NCBI GenBank assembly: GCA_029961685.1
Contig: JARWKL010000001.1
Span: 31,632,295 to 31,696,294, forward strand
From: Aristolochia californica
Lineage: Eukaryota > Streptophyta > Magnoliopsida > Piperales > Aristolochiaceae
Direction: 5' to 3'
DNA: 64,000 nucleotides
In this document: piece after piece, positions 25,086 to 36,828 of the stretch
Numbering within the stretch: position 1 is the stretch's first letter
Layout of the letters: the number at the start of each line of letters is the position of its first letter
The notes under the pieces: model-generated
What the model saw: the letters and a program-made list of their open reading frames with translations, nothing else
Database searches by the model: none
What the model was told of the DNA's origin: nothing
Made by a program: the position numbers and the translations under genes

Positions 25086-26689
25086 GACAACACTTAGAAA
25101 AAAATCCCCCGCCTCCGCCTTTTCTCGAGGATTGCAAAATCTAATATATAAAAACTAAAAAGTGTTTAAAATCCCTTAAAATTAGAAACACTATTTGGAA
25201 TTATCTCTCTCTACGCTTGTGCATTGTGCTTTTGCATTTTAAATGTACACTTTTTTCTTAAATACAAACTTTTAGTTTTTGCTCTCCCTTCATCCCGTAA
25301 AAAAATTTGCAATTTGATCACAACAAAATGAAAATTTTAGAGTTTGTGTATGGAAAAAAATTTTAAAAACAACAAATGTAAGTAAAGAAAATTTATTCAC
25401 ACACCACAAATGAACATAAAAGTTTTGTTATCCAAGTTTGGAAAATTCCACTAGTTCAACCGTAATAGGTTGGAATTTTGTAAGAAAGATATTTCTTCTA
25501 CACATGTTTAAAAAATGGATATGCATTCTTGAAACTTGTTAATGATGCGAATGACCTATGGATTAAAACCTTTTAAAAAGAATAAAAAACGCTCATTAAA
25601 TTCCAAAGTGAACATACGGTGGGATATTTACCCAAGTCAAACAAGACATTATTTGCCCCATCTACAAAAAACTGACGTAACATTCATAGGTGATTGTTAA
25701 GGGATTTATCATGAGTAATGGGCTATATTTTTGTAAGAAATGACTTATGGATTGGGAGTCAACACTCAGTTAAAAATCCAACACCTCCTCCATTTCCCTA
25801 CAATTGAAAAACCTAATATATAAAAACTAAAAAGACTTTACAATCCCTAAAAATTACAGACACTCTTTGGAATTATCTCTCTCAACATTTGTGCATTGTG
25901 CATTTTCATTTTAGATGTATACTATTTTCTTAAATAATAACTTTGAGTTTTCGTTCTCCCTTCATCCCGTAAATAATTAAGGCAAATAGATCACTACAAA
26001 ATGAAAATTTTAGAGTTTCTATATGGAAAAAATTTAAAACAACAAAAAATGTAAGTAAAGAAAATTTATTCACACACCAAAAATTAACACAAAAATCTTG
26101 TTATCCAAGTTTGGGAAATTTCACTAGTTCAACCCTAATAGCTTGGAATTTTATGAGAAAGAGATTTCTTCTACACATGTTAAAAAATGGATATGCATGC
26201 TTGAAACATGTTAAAGACGCAAATGGCCTATGGATCCAAACCTTTTAAAGAGAATAACAGATGCTCATTAAATTCTCAAGTGAACGTGCGGTGGGATATT
26301 TACCCGTTTCAAACAAGCCATTATTTTGCTTATTTACAAAAAGCTGACCTAACAGTCATATATGATTGTAAAGTGATTTATCATGCATAATGGGCTATAT
26401 TTTTGTAATAAAAGACATAAGGATTGGGAGTCAACACTCAGATAAAAATCCTTTACCTCCCCCTTTTACCGACGTATGCAAAACCTAATATATAAAAACT
26501 AAAAAGAGTTTACAATCCCTAAAAATTACAGACACTCTTTGGAATTATCTCTCTCTAAATTTTATGGGGCGTTTCAATTTTACATGTAGACTTTTTCTGA
26601 AATCAAAATTTGAGTTTTCACTCTCCCTTCATCCCGTGAACAAAAAAGGCAAATAGATCACAACAAAATGAAAATTTTAGAGTTTATGT

Positions 26690-27900
26690 ATGGAATTTTT
26701 TTTTAAAAATAACAAATGTAAGTGGAGAAAATTTATTCGTACACCACAAATGAACACAAAAGTTTTGTTATCTAAGTTTAAGAAATTCTACAAGTTCAAC
26801 CCTAATAGCTTGGAATTTTACAAGGAAGAGATTTCATCTACAAAAGTTTTAAAAATGGATATGCAGGCTTGAAACATGTTAAAGATACTAATGACCTATG
26901 GATCCAAAGCTTTTATAGAGAATACAAAACGCTCATTAAATTCTCATGTGAACGTTCGGTGGGATATTTACCCGACTCAAACAAGCCATTATTTGCCCAT
27001 TTACAAAATGCTAACCTAACAGTCATAGATGATTGTAAAGTGATTTATCATGTGTAATGGGCTATATTTTTGTAAGAAATGACTTATGGTTTGGGAGTCA
27101 ACACTCAATTAAAAATCCCCGCCTCCCAATATCGCGACGTTTGCAAAACCTGAGCTATAAAAACTAAAAAGGGCTTACAATACCTTAAAATTAAAGACAC
27201 TCTTTGGAATTCTCTCTCTCTACATTTGTGCATTGTGCATTTCCATTTTAGTTGTACACTTTTTTCTTAAATCAAAACTTTGAGTTTTCGCTCTCCCTTC
27301 ATTACGTAAAAAAAAAAAGGCAAATAGATCGCAACAAAATGAAAATATTAGAGTCTGAGAATGGAAAAAATTTAAAATGAAAACAAATGTAAGTAAGAAA
27401 ATTTATTCACACACCACAAATGAACAAAAAATTTTCGTTATCCAAGTTTGGGAAATTCCACTAGTTCAACCCTAATAGCTTGGAATTTTATAAAAAAGAG
27501 ATTTCTTCTAGACATGTTTTAAAAATGGATATACATGCTACAAACATGTTAAATATGCAAATGACCTATGAATCCAAACATTTTAAAGAGAATCGCAAAC
27601 ACTCAATAAATTCTCAAGTGAACGTGCGGTTAGATATTTACCCGAGTCAACCAGCCATTATTTTGCCCATTTAGAAAAAGCTGACCTAACAGACAAAGAT
27701 GATTGTAAATTTATTTATCATGCATAATGGGCTATATTTTTGTAAGAAATGACTTATGCATTGTAGTCAACACTCAGTTAAAAATCCCTCGCATCTCCTA
27801 TTTCCCGACGTTTGTAAAACCTTAGATATAAAAACTTAAAAGAGCTTACGATCCCTAAAAATTACAGACACTCTTTGGAATTATCTCTCTCCACATTTGT
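26690..27900 (+). repeat. Two-monomer block with a diverged copy at about 29,280-30,450
   Basis: Rare variants recur in the same order about 2,580 bp downstream: 'cttatggtttgggag' (27083 and 29664), 'gagtctgagaatgg' (27351 and 29930), a changed 'catgctacaaacatg' / 'catgctagaatcatg', and 'agagaatcgca(a/t)acac' (27587 and 30167). The block was therefore copied as a unit over four, partly shortened, monomers. Confidence 0.7.
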
Positions 27901-28035
27901 GCATTGTGCATTTCCATTTTAGATGTACAATTTTTTCTTAAATCATAACTTTGAGTTTTTGCTCTCCCTTCATCCCCTAAACAAAAAAGGAAAATAAATC
28001 ACAACAAAATGAAAATTTTAAAGTTTGTGTATAGA

Positions 28036-28043
28036 AAAAGTTT
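28036..28043 (+). other. 78-bp deletion junction
   Basis: 'gtatagaaaaa' runs directly into 'gtttgggaaattgc'. The usual 'aacaacaaatgtaag...gttttgttatccaa' is missing, which explains the 592-bp spacing. Confidence 0.8.
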
Positions 28044-31000
28044 GGGAAATTGCACTAGTTCAACCTTAATAGCTTGGAAATTTATAAGAAAGTGATTTCT
28101 TCAACACATTTTAAAAATGGATATGTATGCTTAAAACATGTTAAAGATGCAAATGACCTCTGGATCCAAACCTTTTAAAAAGAATAAAAAACAATCATTA
28201 AATTCTCAAGTGAATGTGTAATGGGATATTAACTTGAGTCAAACAAGCCATTATTTTGCCCATTTACAAAAAGCTGACCTAACAATCATAGATGATTGTA
28301 ATGTGATTTATCATACGTAACGGGCTATATTTTAGTAAGAATAGACTTATGGATTGGGAATCAACACTCAGTTAAAAATCCCTGCCTCTCCCTTTTACCT
28401 ACGGTTGCAAAACCTAATATATAAAAACAAAAAAGAATTTAAAATCCCCTAAAAATTACAGACACTCTTTCGAATTATCTCTCTCTACATTTGTGCATTC
28501 AGCATTTCCATTTTAGATGTATACTTTTTTCTTAAATCAAAACTTTGATTTTCGCTCTCCCTTCATCCTGTAAACAAAAAAGGCAAATAGATCACAAAAA
28601 AATGAAAATTTTAGAGTTTGAGAATGGAAAAAATTTAAAACAACAACAAATGTAAATTTTAAAATTGATTGACACACCACAAATAAGCACAAAAGTTTTG
28701 TTATCCAAGCTTTGGAAATTGCACTAGTTCAATCCTCATAGCTTGGAATTTTATAAGAAAGGGTTTTCTTCTAGACATGTTTTAAATATGGATATGCATG
28801 CTTGAAACATGTTAAAGATGCAAATGACCTATGCATCCAAACCTTTTAAAGAGAATAAAAAACACTCATTGAATTCTCAAGTGAACGTGCGGTGGGATAT
28901 TTACCCGAGTCAAACAATCCATTATTTTTCCCATTTATAAAAAGCTGACCTAATAGTCATAGATGATTGTAAAGTATTTTATCATGCGTAACATGCTATA
29001 TTTTTTTAATAAATGACTGATGGATTGGAAGTGAACACTCAGTTAAAAATCCCACGCCTCCCCCTTTTCCCAATGATTGAAAAACCTAATATATAAAAAC
29101 TAAAAAGCGTTTAAAATCCCCAAAAATTATAGGCACTCTTTGGATTTATCTCTCTCTAATTTGCATTGTGCGTTTCATTTTTAGATGTATACTTTTTTCT
29201 GAAATCAAAACATTGAGTTTTCACTCTCCCTTCATCACATAAATAAAAAAAGCAAATACATCATAAAAAATGAAAATTTTATTGTTTATGTATGAAAAAT
29301 ATTTAAAACAATAAAAAATGTAAGTAAATAAAATTTATTCACACACCACAAATGGACACAAAAGTTTTGTTATCCAAGATTGGTAAATTCCACTAGTTCA
29401 ACCCCAATAGCTTGGAATTTTACAAGAAAAAAATTTCTTCTACACATGTTTTAAAAATGGATATGCATGCTTGAAACATGTTAAATATGCTAATGACCTA
29501 TGGATCCGAAGCTTTTAAAGAGAATAACAAATGTTCATTAAATTCTCACCCGAGTCAAACAAACCATTATTTTCCCCATTTACAAAACGTTGACCTAATA
29601 GTCATAGATGATTGTAAAGTGATTTATCATGCGTAATGGGCTATATTTATGTAAGAAATGACTTATGGTTTGGGAGTCAACACTTAGTAAAGAATCCCTC
29701 GCCTCCCCTTTTTCCCGACGTTTGCAAAACCTGAGATATAAAAACTAAAAAGAGCTTACAATCCCTAAAAATTACAGACACACTTTGGAATTATCTCTCT
29801 CTACATTTGTGCATTGTGCATTTCCATTTTAGATGTAAAATTTTTTCTTAAATCAAAACTTTGAGTTTTCGTTCTCCATTCATCCCGTTAACAAAAAAGG
29901 CCAATAGATCACAACAAAATGAAATTTTAGAGTCTGAGAATGGAAAAACTTTAAGACCACAACAAATGTAAGTAAAGAAAAGTTATTCACACACCACAAA
30001 TGAATAAACAAGTTTTGTTATCCAAGTTTTGGAAATTCCACTAGTTCAACCCTTATATCTTGGAATTTTATAAGAAAGAGATTTCTTCTAGACATGTTTT
30101 TAAAATGGATATGCATGCTAGAATCATGTTAAAAATGCAAATGACCTATGCATGCAAACCTTTTAAAGAGAATCGCATACACTAATTAAATTCTCAAGTG
30201 AACGTGTGATGGGATATTTACCCCAGTCAAACTAGCCATTATTTTGCCCATTTACAAAAAGCTGACCAAATAGTCATGGATGATTGTAAAGTGATTTATC
30301 ATGAATAATGGGCTATAGTTTTGTAAGAAATGACTTATGGATTGGTAGTCAACAGTCAGTTAAAAATCCCCCGCCTCCCCTATTTCCTGACGTTTGCAAA
30401 ACTTGAGATATAAAAACTAAAAAGAGATTACAATCCTTAAAAATTGTAGACACTCTTTGGAATTATCTCTCTCTACATTTGTGCATTGTGAATTTCCGTT
30501 TTAGATGTACATTTTTTTCTTAAATCAAAACTTTGAGTTTTCGCTATCCCTTCATCCCGTAAACAAAAAAGGCAAATAGATCACCACAAAATGAAAATTT
30601 TAGAGTTTATGTATGCTAAAAATTTAAAACAATAACAAATTTAAGTGAAGAAAATTGATTCACACACCACAAATGAATACAAAAGTTTGGTTATCAAAGT
30701 TTGGGAAATTCCACTAGTTCAACCATAGTAGCTCGGAATTTTACTAGAAAGAGATTTCTTCTACACATGTTTTAAAAATGGATATGCATGCTTTAAACAT
30801 GTTAAAGATGCTAATGACCTATGGATCCAAAGCTTTTAAAGAGAATAACATACGCTCATAAAATTCTCAAGTGAACATGCCGAGGGATATTTACTCGAGT
30901 CAAACAAGCCAATATTTTGCCCATTTACAAAAAGCTGACCTAACAGTAATAAATGATTGTATAGTGATTTATCATGCGTAACGGGCTATATTTTTTTACG

Positions 31001-31355
31001 AAATGACTTATTTATTGGGAGTCAACGCTCAGTTAAAAATCCCATGCCTTCCCCTTTTCTCGGCAATTGAAAAACCTAATATATTAAAACTAAAAAGAGT
31101 TTACAATACCTAAAAATTACAAACACTCTTTGGAATTATCTCTCTCCAAATTTTTGCTTTGTGCATTTCAATTTTAGATGTACACTTTTTTCTTAAATCA
31201 AAACTTTGAGTTTTCACTCTCCCTTCATCTCGTAAAAAAAAAATGCAGAGAAATCACAAAAAAATGAAAATTTTAGAGTTTGTGTATGGAAAAATTTTTA
31301 AACAAGAAGAAATGTTAGTAAAGAAAATTTATTCACACACAAAAAATGTACACAA

Positions 31356-31361
31356 AAGTTT
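31356..31361 (+). other. 14-bp deletion junction at an AAGTTT direct repeat
   Basis: Normal monomers have AAGTTT twice, 14 bp apart, in 'aaaagttttgttatccaag'. One remains here and the spacing is 659 bp against the 673-bp consensus, an exact match to the loss. Confidence 0.85.
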
Positions 31362-31869
31362 GGGAAATTCCACTAGTTCAACCCTAATAGCTTGGAATTT
31401 TATAAGAAAGAGATTTCTTCTACACTTGTTTTAAAAATGGATATGCATGCTTAAAACATGTTAAAGATGCAAATGACCTCTGGATCCAAACCTTTTAAAG
31501 AGAATAACAAACGATCATTAAATTCTCAGGTGAACGTGTGGTGGGATATTTACTCAAGTCAAACAATCCATTATTTTGCCCATTTACAAAAAGCTAACCT
31601 AGCAATCATAGATGATTGTAATGTGATTTGTCATTCGTTATGGGCTATATTTTTTTAAGAAATGACATATGGATTGGGAGTCAACAGCAAGTTAAAAATC
31701 CCCCGCCTCTCCCTTTTCCCAATGATTGCAAAAGCTAATATATAAAAACAAAAAAGAGTTTACAATCCCCTAAAAATTACAGACACTATTTCAAATTATC
31801 TCTCTATAGATTTTTGCATTGTGCATTTCCATTTTAGATGTATACTTGTTTCTTAAATCAAACCTTTGA

Positions 31870-31880
31870 GTTTTCGATTG
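31870..31880 (+). other. Back-jump junction, start of a displaced block
   Basis: The monomer anchored at 31458 proceeds normally to 'ttgagttttcg' (phase about 419). It then continues with 'attgtaaagttatttatc', which belongs at phase about 158. The result is a partial monomer and a 927-bp spacing. Everything to the right of the junction resembles 16.43 kb onward, so this is the left edge of a copied block. Confidence 0.88.
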
Positions 31881-33600
31881 TAAAGTTATTTATCATGCGT
31901 AACAAGCAATATTTTTGTAAGAATTGACTTATGGATTGGGAGTCAACACTCAGTTAAAAATCCCCTACCTCCCCTATTTCCAGATGTTTGCAAAACCAGA
32001 GATATAAAAACTAAAAATATCCCTAAAAATTATTGACACTCTTTGAAATTATCTCTCTCTAAATTTTTGCATTGTCCGTTTCAATTTTAGATGTATACTT
32101 TTTTCTTAAATCAAAACTATGAGTTTTTGCTCTCCCCTCATCCCGTAAACAAAAAATGCCAAAAAAACACAACAAAATGAAAATTTTAGAGTTTGAGCAA
32201 GGAAAAAATTTTATCCAACAACAAATGTAAGTAAAGAAAATTAATTGACACACGACAAATGAACACAAAAGTTTTCTTATCCAAGCTTTGGAAATTGCAC
32301 AAGTTCAACCGCAAAAGCTTGGAATTTTGTAAGAAAAAGATTTCTTCTAGACATGTTTTAAAAAAGGATACGCATGCTTGAAAGATGTTATAGATGCAAA
32401 TGACCAATGCATCCAAACCTTTTAAAGAGAATAACAAACACACATTAAATTCTCAAGTGAACGTGCGGTGGGATATTTACCCGAGTCAAACAAGCCATTA
32501 TTTTGCCCATTTACAAAAAGCTGACCTAACAGTCATAGATGATTGTAAAGTGATTTATCATGCGTAACGGGCTAAATTTTTGTAAGAAATGACTTATGGA
32601 TTCGGAGTCAATAGTCAGTTAAAAATCCCCCGCCTCCCCTCTTTCCCGATGTTTGGAAAACCTGAGATATAAAAACTAAAAAGAGCATACAATCCATAAA
32701 AATTATAGACACTCTTTGGAATTATTTCTCTCTATAATTGTGCATTGTGCATTTCCAGTTTAGATGTACAATTTTTTCTTAAATCAAAACTTTGACTTCT
32801 CGCTCTCCCTTCATCCTGTAAAAAAAAAAAGGCAAATCGATCACAACAAAATGAAAATTTTAGAGTTTATGTATGAAAAAAATTTAAAACAATAAAAAAT
32901 GTAAGTGAAGAAAATTTATTCACACACCACAAACGAATACAAAAGTTTGGTTCTCCAAGTTTTGGAAATTGCACTTGTTCAACCCTATTAGCTTCGAATT
33001 TTACAAGAAAGGGATTTCTTCGACACATGTTTTAAAAATTGATTTGCATGCTTGAAACATGTTCAAGATGCAAATTACCTATGGGTCCAAAGCTTTTAAA
33101 GAGAATAAAAAACGCTCATTAAATTCTCAAGTGAATGAGCGGTGGGATATTTACCCGAGTCGAATAATCCATTATTTATCCCATTTACTAAAAGTTGACA
33201 TAACAATCATAGATGGTTGTAAAGTGATTTATCATGCGTAACGGTCTACATTTTTGTAAAAAATGACATATGGATAGGGAGTCAACACTCAGTTAAAAAT
33301 CCCCCGCCTCCTTTTCCCGACGATTGCAAAACCTAATATATAAAAACTGAAAAGAGTTTACAATAGCTAAAAATTACAGATACTCTTTGGAATTATATCT
33401 CTGTAAATTTGTGCATTGTGCATTACAATTTTAGATATATACTTTTTTCTTAAATCAAAACTTTGAGTTTTCTCTTTCCCTTCATCCCATAAACAAAAAA
33501 GCCAAATAGATCACAAGAAAAAGAAAATTTTAGAGTTTGTGTACGAAAAAAATTTAAACCAACCACAAATTTAAGTAAATAAAATTTAATCACACACCAC
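31877..33600 (+). repeat. Block related to 16,430-18,130 (displaced about 15,475 bp)
   Basis: Rare variants match in order: 'gaattgacttatgg' (31921; about 16473), 'aaaaccagagatat', 'ccaagctttggaaattgcac' (32281; 16803), 'ggatacgcatgcttg', 'gaccaatgcatcca', 'gatgtttggaaaac', 'ttccagtttagatg', 'aatacaaaagtttggtt', 'atgggtccaaagc', 'gagcggtgggatattta', 'agatggttgtaaag' and 'ggatagggagtcaac'. Anchor offsets are 15,475-15,476 bp (16910 to 32385; 17583 to 33059; 18253 to 33728). The resemblance weakens after about 33.4-33.6 kb. Confidence 0.82.
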
Positions 33601-34502
33601 AATTGAACACATAAATTTTTTTATCCAAGTTTGGGAAATTCGACAAGTTCAACCCTAATAGCTTGGAATTTTATAAGAAAGAGATTTCTTCTACACAAGT
33701 TTTAAAATGGATATGCATGCTTGAAACATGTTAAAGATGCAAATGACCTACGGATCCAAACCTTTTTAAAAGAATAATAAACGCTCATTAAATTCTCAAG
33801 TTAACGTGTGGTGGGATATTTACCCGAGTCAAACCAGGCATTATTTTGCCCATTTACGAAAAGTTGACCTAACAGTCAAAGATGATTGTAAAGTGATTTA
33901 TCATGCGTAACGGGCTATATATTTTGTTAGAAATGACTTATGGATTGGGAGTCAACACTCAGTTAAAAATCCCACACCTCCCTTTTTTTCCTGACGATTG
34001 CAAAACCTAATATATAAAAAGAAAAAAGAATTTTCAATCCCTAAAAATTACAATCACTCCTTAGAATTATCTCTTTCTAAATTTGTGCATTGTGTGTTTC
34101 AATTTTAGATGGATACTTTTTTATTTAATCAAAACTTTGAGTTTTCGCTCTCCCTTCATCCCGTAAGCGAAAAAGGCAAATAGATCACAACAAAATGAAA
34201 ATTTTAGTGTTTGTGTATGGAAGAATTTAAAACATCAACAAATGTTTGTATAGAAAATTTATTCATACACCAAAAATTAACACAAAAGTTTTGTTAGAAA
34301 GTTTGGGAAATTCTAGTAGTTCAACCCTAATAGTTTGGAATTTTATAAGAAAGAGATTTATTCTAGACATGTTTTAAAAATGGATACGCATGCTTGAAAC
34401 TTGTTAAAAAGGTAAATGACCTATGGATGAAAACCTTTCAAAGAGAATAACAAACACTCATAAAATTCTCAAGTGAACGTGCGTTGGGATATTTACCCGA
34501 GT

Positions 34503-35665
34503 AAAAGAAGCCATTATTTGCCCACTCACAAAAAGCTGACCTAACAGTCATAGATAATTTTAAAGTGATTTATTTTGCATTCCGGGCTATATTTTTGTAA
34601 GAAATGACTTATGTGTTGGGAGCCAACACTCAGTTAAAAATCCTCCGCCTCCCCCTTTCCTGACGATTAAAAGACCTAATATATAAAAAGTAAAAAGATT
34701 TTACAATCCCTAACAATTACAGACACTCTTTGGAATTATCTGTCTTTACATTTGTGCCTTGTGCATTTCCATTTTAGATTTTTACTTTTTTCTTAAATCA
34801 AAACTTTGAGCTTTCTCTACCCCTTCATCCCATAAACAAAAAAAGCAAATAGATATCAACAAAATGAAAATTTTAGAGTTTGTGTATGGAAAAAATTCAC
34901 AACAACAACAAATGTAAGTAAATTAAATTATTCACACTCTAAAAATGAACACAAAAGTTTTGTTATTCAAGTTTGGGAATTTCCACTAGCTCAACCCTCA
35001 TAGCTTGGAATTTTATAAGAAAGAAATTTCTTCTACACATATTTTAAAAATGGATATGCATGTAACAAATGTAAGTAAAGTAAATTATTCACACTCTAAA
35101 AATGAACACAAAAGTTTTGTTATTCAAGTTTGGGAATTTCCACTAGCTCAACCCTAATAGCTTGGAATTTTATAAGAAAGAGATTTCTTCTACACATATT
35201 TTAAAAATGGATATGCATGCTTGAAACATGTTAAAGATGCAAATGACCTATGGATCCAAACCTTTTAAGGAGAATAACAAATGCTCTTTAAATTCTCAAG
35301 TGAACATGTTGTGGGATATTTACCCGAATTAAACAAGCCATTATTTTGTCCATTTTCAAAAAGCCGACTTAACAATCATAGATGATTGTAAAGTGATTTA
35401 TCATTCATAACGGGCTAGATTTTTGTTGGAAATGACTTATGGATGGGGAGTCAACACTCAGTTAAAAATCCCCCACCTCCCCATTTTTCCGACGATTGCA
35501 AACCCTAATATATAAAAACTAAAATGAGTTTACAATCCCTAAAAAATATAGACACTCTTTGGAATTATCTCTCTATTCATTTTTGCATTGTGCATTTCCA
35601 TTATAGATATATACTTTTTTCTTAAATCAAAACTTTGACTTTTCGCTCTCCCTTCATAAAAGTAA
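34503..35665 (+). repeat. 1,163-bp tandem duplication, left copy
   Basis: Base-by-base reading against 35666-36828 shows one difference: C at 35107, T at 36270. Neighbouring monomers differ at about one base in ten, so this pair is far younger than the rest of the array, or is an assembly or collapse artefact. The unit is not a whole number of monomers: it begins at phase about 103 and ends inside the 'ccttcat...gtaaac' region of the next monomer. Confidence 0.95.
34907..35220 (+). repeat. 157-bp direct duplication inside a monomer (with its copy at 36070-36383)
   Basis: The segment from 'aacaaatgtaagtaaa' to 'ggatatgcatgt' (34907-35063) is repeated at 35064-35220, so the monomer is 827 bp long. 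The two halves differ at several positions ('aattaaattattc' and 'agtaaattattc', 'ctcatagc' and 'ctaatagc', 'aagaaattt' and 'aagagattt'), so this event is older than the 1,163-bp duplication that carried it along to 36070-36383. Confidence 0.92.
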
Positions 35666-36828
35666 AAAAGAAGCCATTATTTGCCCACTCACAAAAAGCT
35701 GACCTAACAGTCATAGATAATTTTAAAGTGATTTATTTTGCATTCCGGGCTATATTTTTGTAAGAAATGACTTATGTGTTGGGAGCCAACACTCAGTTAA
35801 AAATCCTCCGCCTCCCCCTTTCCTGACGATTAAAAGACCTAATATATAAAAAGTAAAAAGATTTTACAATCCCTAACAATTACAGACACTCTTTGGAATT
35901 ATCTGTCTTTACATTTGTGCCTTGTGCATTTCCATTTTAGATTTTTACTTTTTTCTTAAATCAAAACTTTGAGCTTTCTCTACCCCTTCATCCCATAAAC
36001 AAAAAAAGCAAATAGATATCAACAAAATGAAAATTTTAGAGTTTGTGTATGGAAAAAATTCACAACAACAACAAATGTAAGTAAATTAAATTATTCACAC
36101 TCTAAAAATGAACACAAAAGTTTTGTTATTCAAGTTTGGGAATTTCCACTAGCTCAACCCTCATAGCTTGGAATTTTATAAGAAAGAAATTTCTTCTACA
36201 CATATTTTAAAAATGGATATGCATGTAACAAATGTAAGTAAAGTAAATTATTCACACTCTAAAAATGAATACAAAAGTTTTGTTATTCAAGTTTGGGAAT
36301 TTCCACTAGCTCAACCCTAATAGCTTGGAATTTTATAAGAAAGAGATTTCTTCTACACATATTTTAAAAATGGATATGCATGCTTGAAACATGTTAAAGA
36401 TGCAAATGACCTATGGATCCAAACCTTTTAAGGAGAATAACAAATGCTCTTTAAATTCTCAAGTGAACATGTTGTGGGATATTTACCCGAATTAAACAAG
36501 CCATTATTTTGTCCATTTTCAAAAAGCCGACTTAACAATCATAGATGATTGTAAAGTGATTTATCATTCATAACGGGCTAGATTTTTGTTGGAAATGACT
36601 TATGGATGGGGAGTCAACACTCAGTTAAAAATCCCCCACCTCCCCATTTTTCCGACGATTGCAAACCCTAATATATAAAAACTAAAATGAGTTTACAATC
36701 CCTAAAAAATATAGACACTCTTTGGAATTATCTCTCTATTCATTTTTGCATTGTGCATTTCCATTATAGATATATACTTTTTTCTTAAATCAAAACTTTG
36801 ACTTTTCGCTCTCCCTTCATAAAAGTAA
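35666..36828 (+). repeat. 1,163-bp tandem duplication, right copy
   Basis: The junction between copies reads 'ccttcataaaagtaaaaaa' then 'gaagccattatt'. The right end reads 'cataaaagtaaaa' then 'aaaaaggaaaatag'. The left flank at 34500 reads 'agtaaaagaagcc', so AGTAAAA is shared by both ends and is the likely crossover or slippage site. The single visible substitution is at 36270. Confidence 0.95.

Larger units (their letters stand above)
17583..26875 (+). repeat. Block of 14 monomers, 'cctaatatat / gagttta' subfamily
   Basis: Monomers start at 17583, 18253, 18919, 19591, 20262, 20935, 21606, 22277, 22945, 23621, 24285, 24922, 25536 and 26208. From about 17.85 kb 'acctgagatat...gagctta' is replaced by 'cctaatatat...gagttta', the HindIII part of the box is lost ('ccaaaccttttaaag'), and 'aacaata' becomes 'aacaaca'. 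Short monomers: 24285 (637 bp, about 33 bp missing at 24806-24812) and 24922 (614 bp, about 58 bp missing at 25075-25080). Confidence 0.9.
26876..33727 (+). repeat. Mosaic block of ten monomers
   Basis: Monomers start at 26876, 27546, 28138, 28809, 29478, 30126, 30799, 31458, 32385 and 33059. The 13.5-17.6 kb subfamily ('ctaatgac', 'gacgtttgc', 'aagctt') and the 17.6-26.9 kb subfamily alternate here. Several monomers are short: 27546 (592 bp, about 78 bp missing near 28037), 29478 (648 bp, junction near 29548) and 30799 (659 bp). One is long: 31458 (927 bp). The monomers at 28138 and 31458 share 'gcttaaaacatg', 'gacctctggatcc' and 'gattgtaatgtgattt', so they are also copies. Confidence 0.85.
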
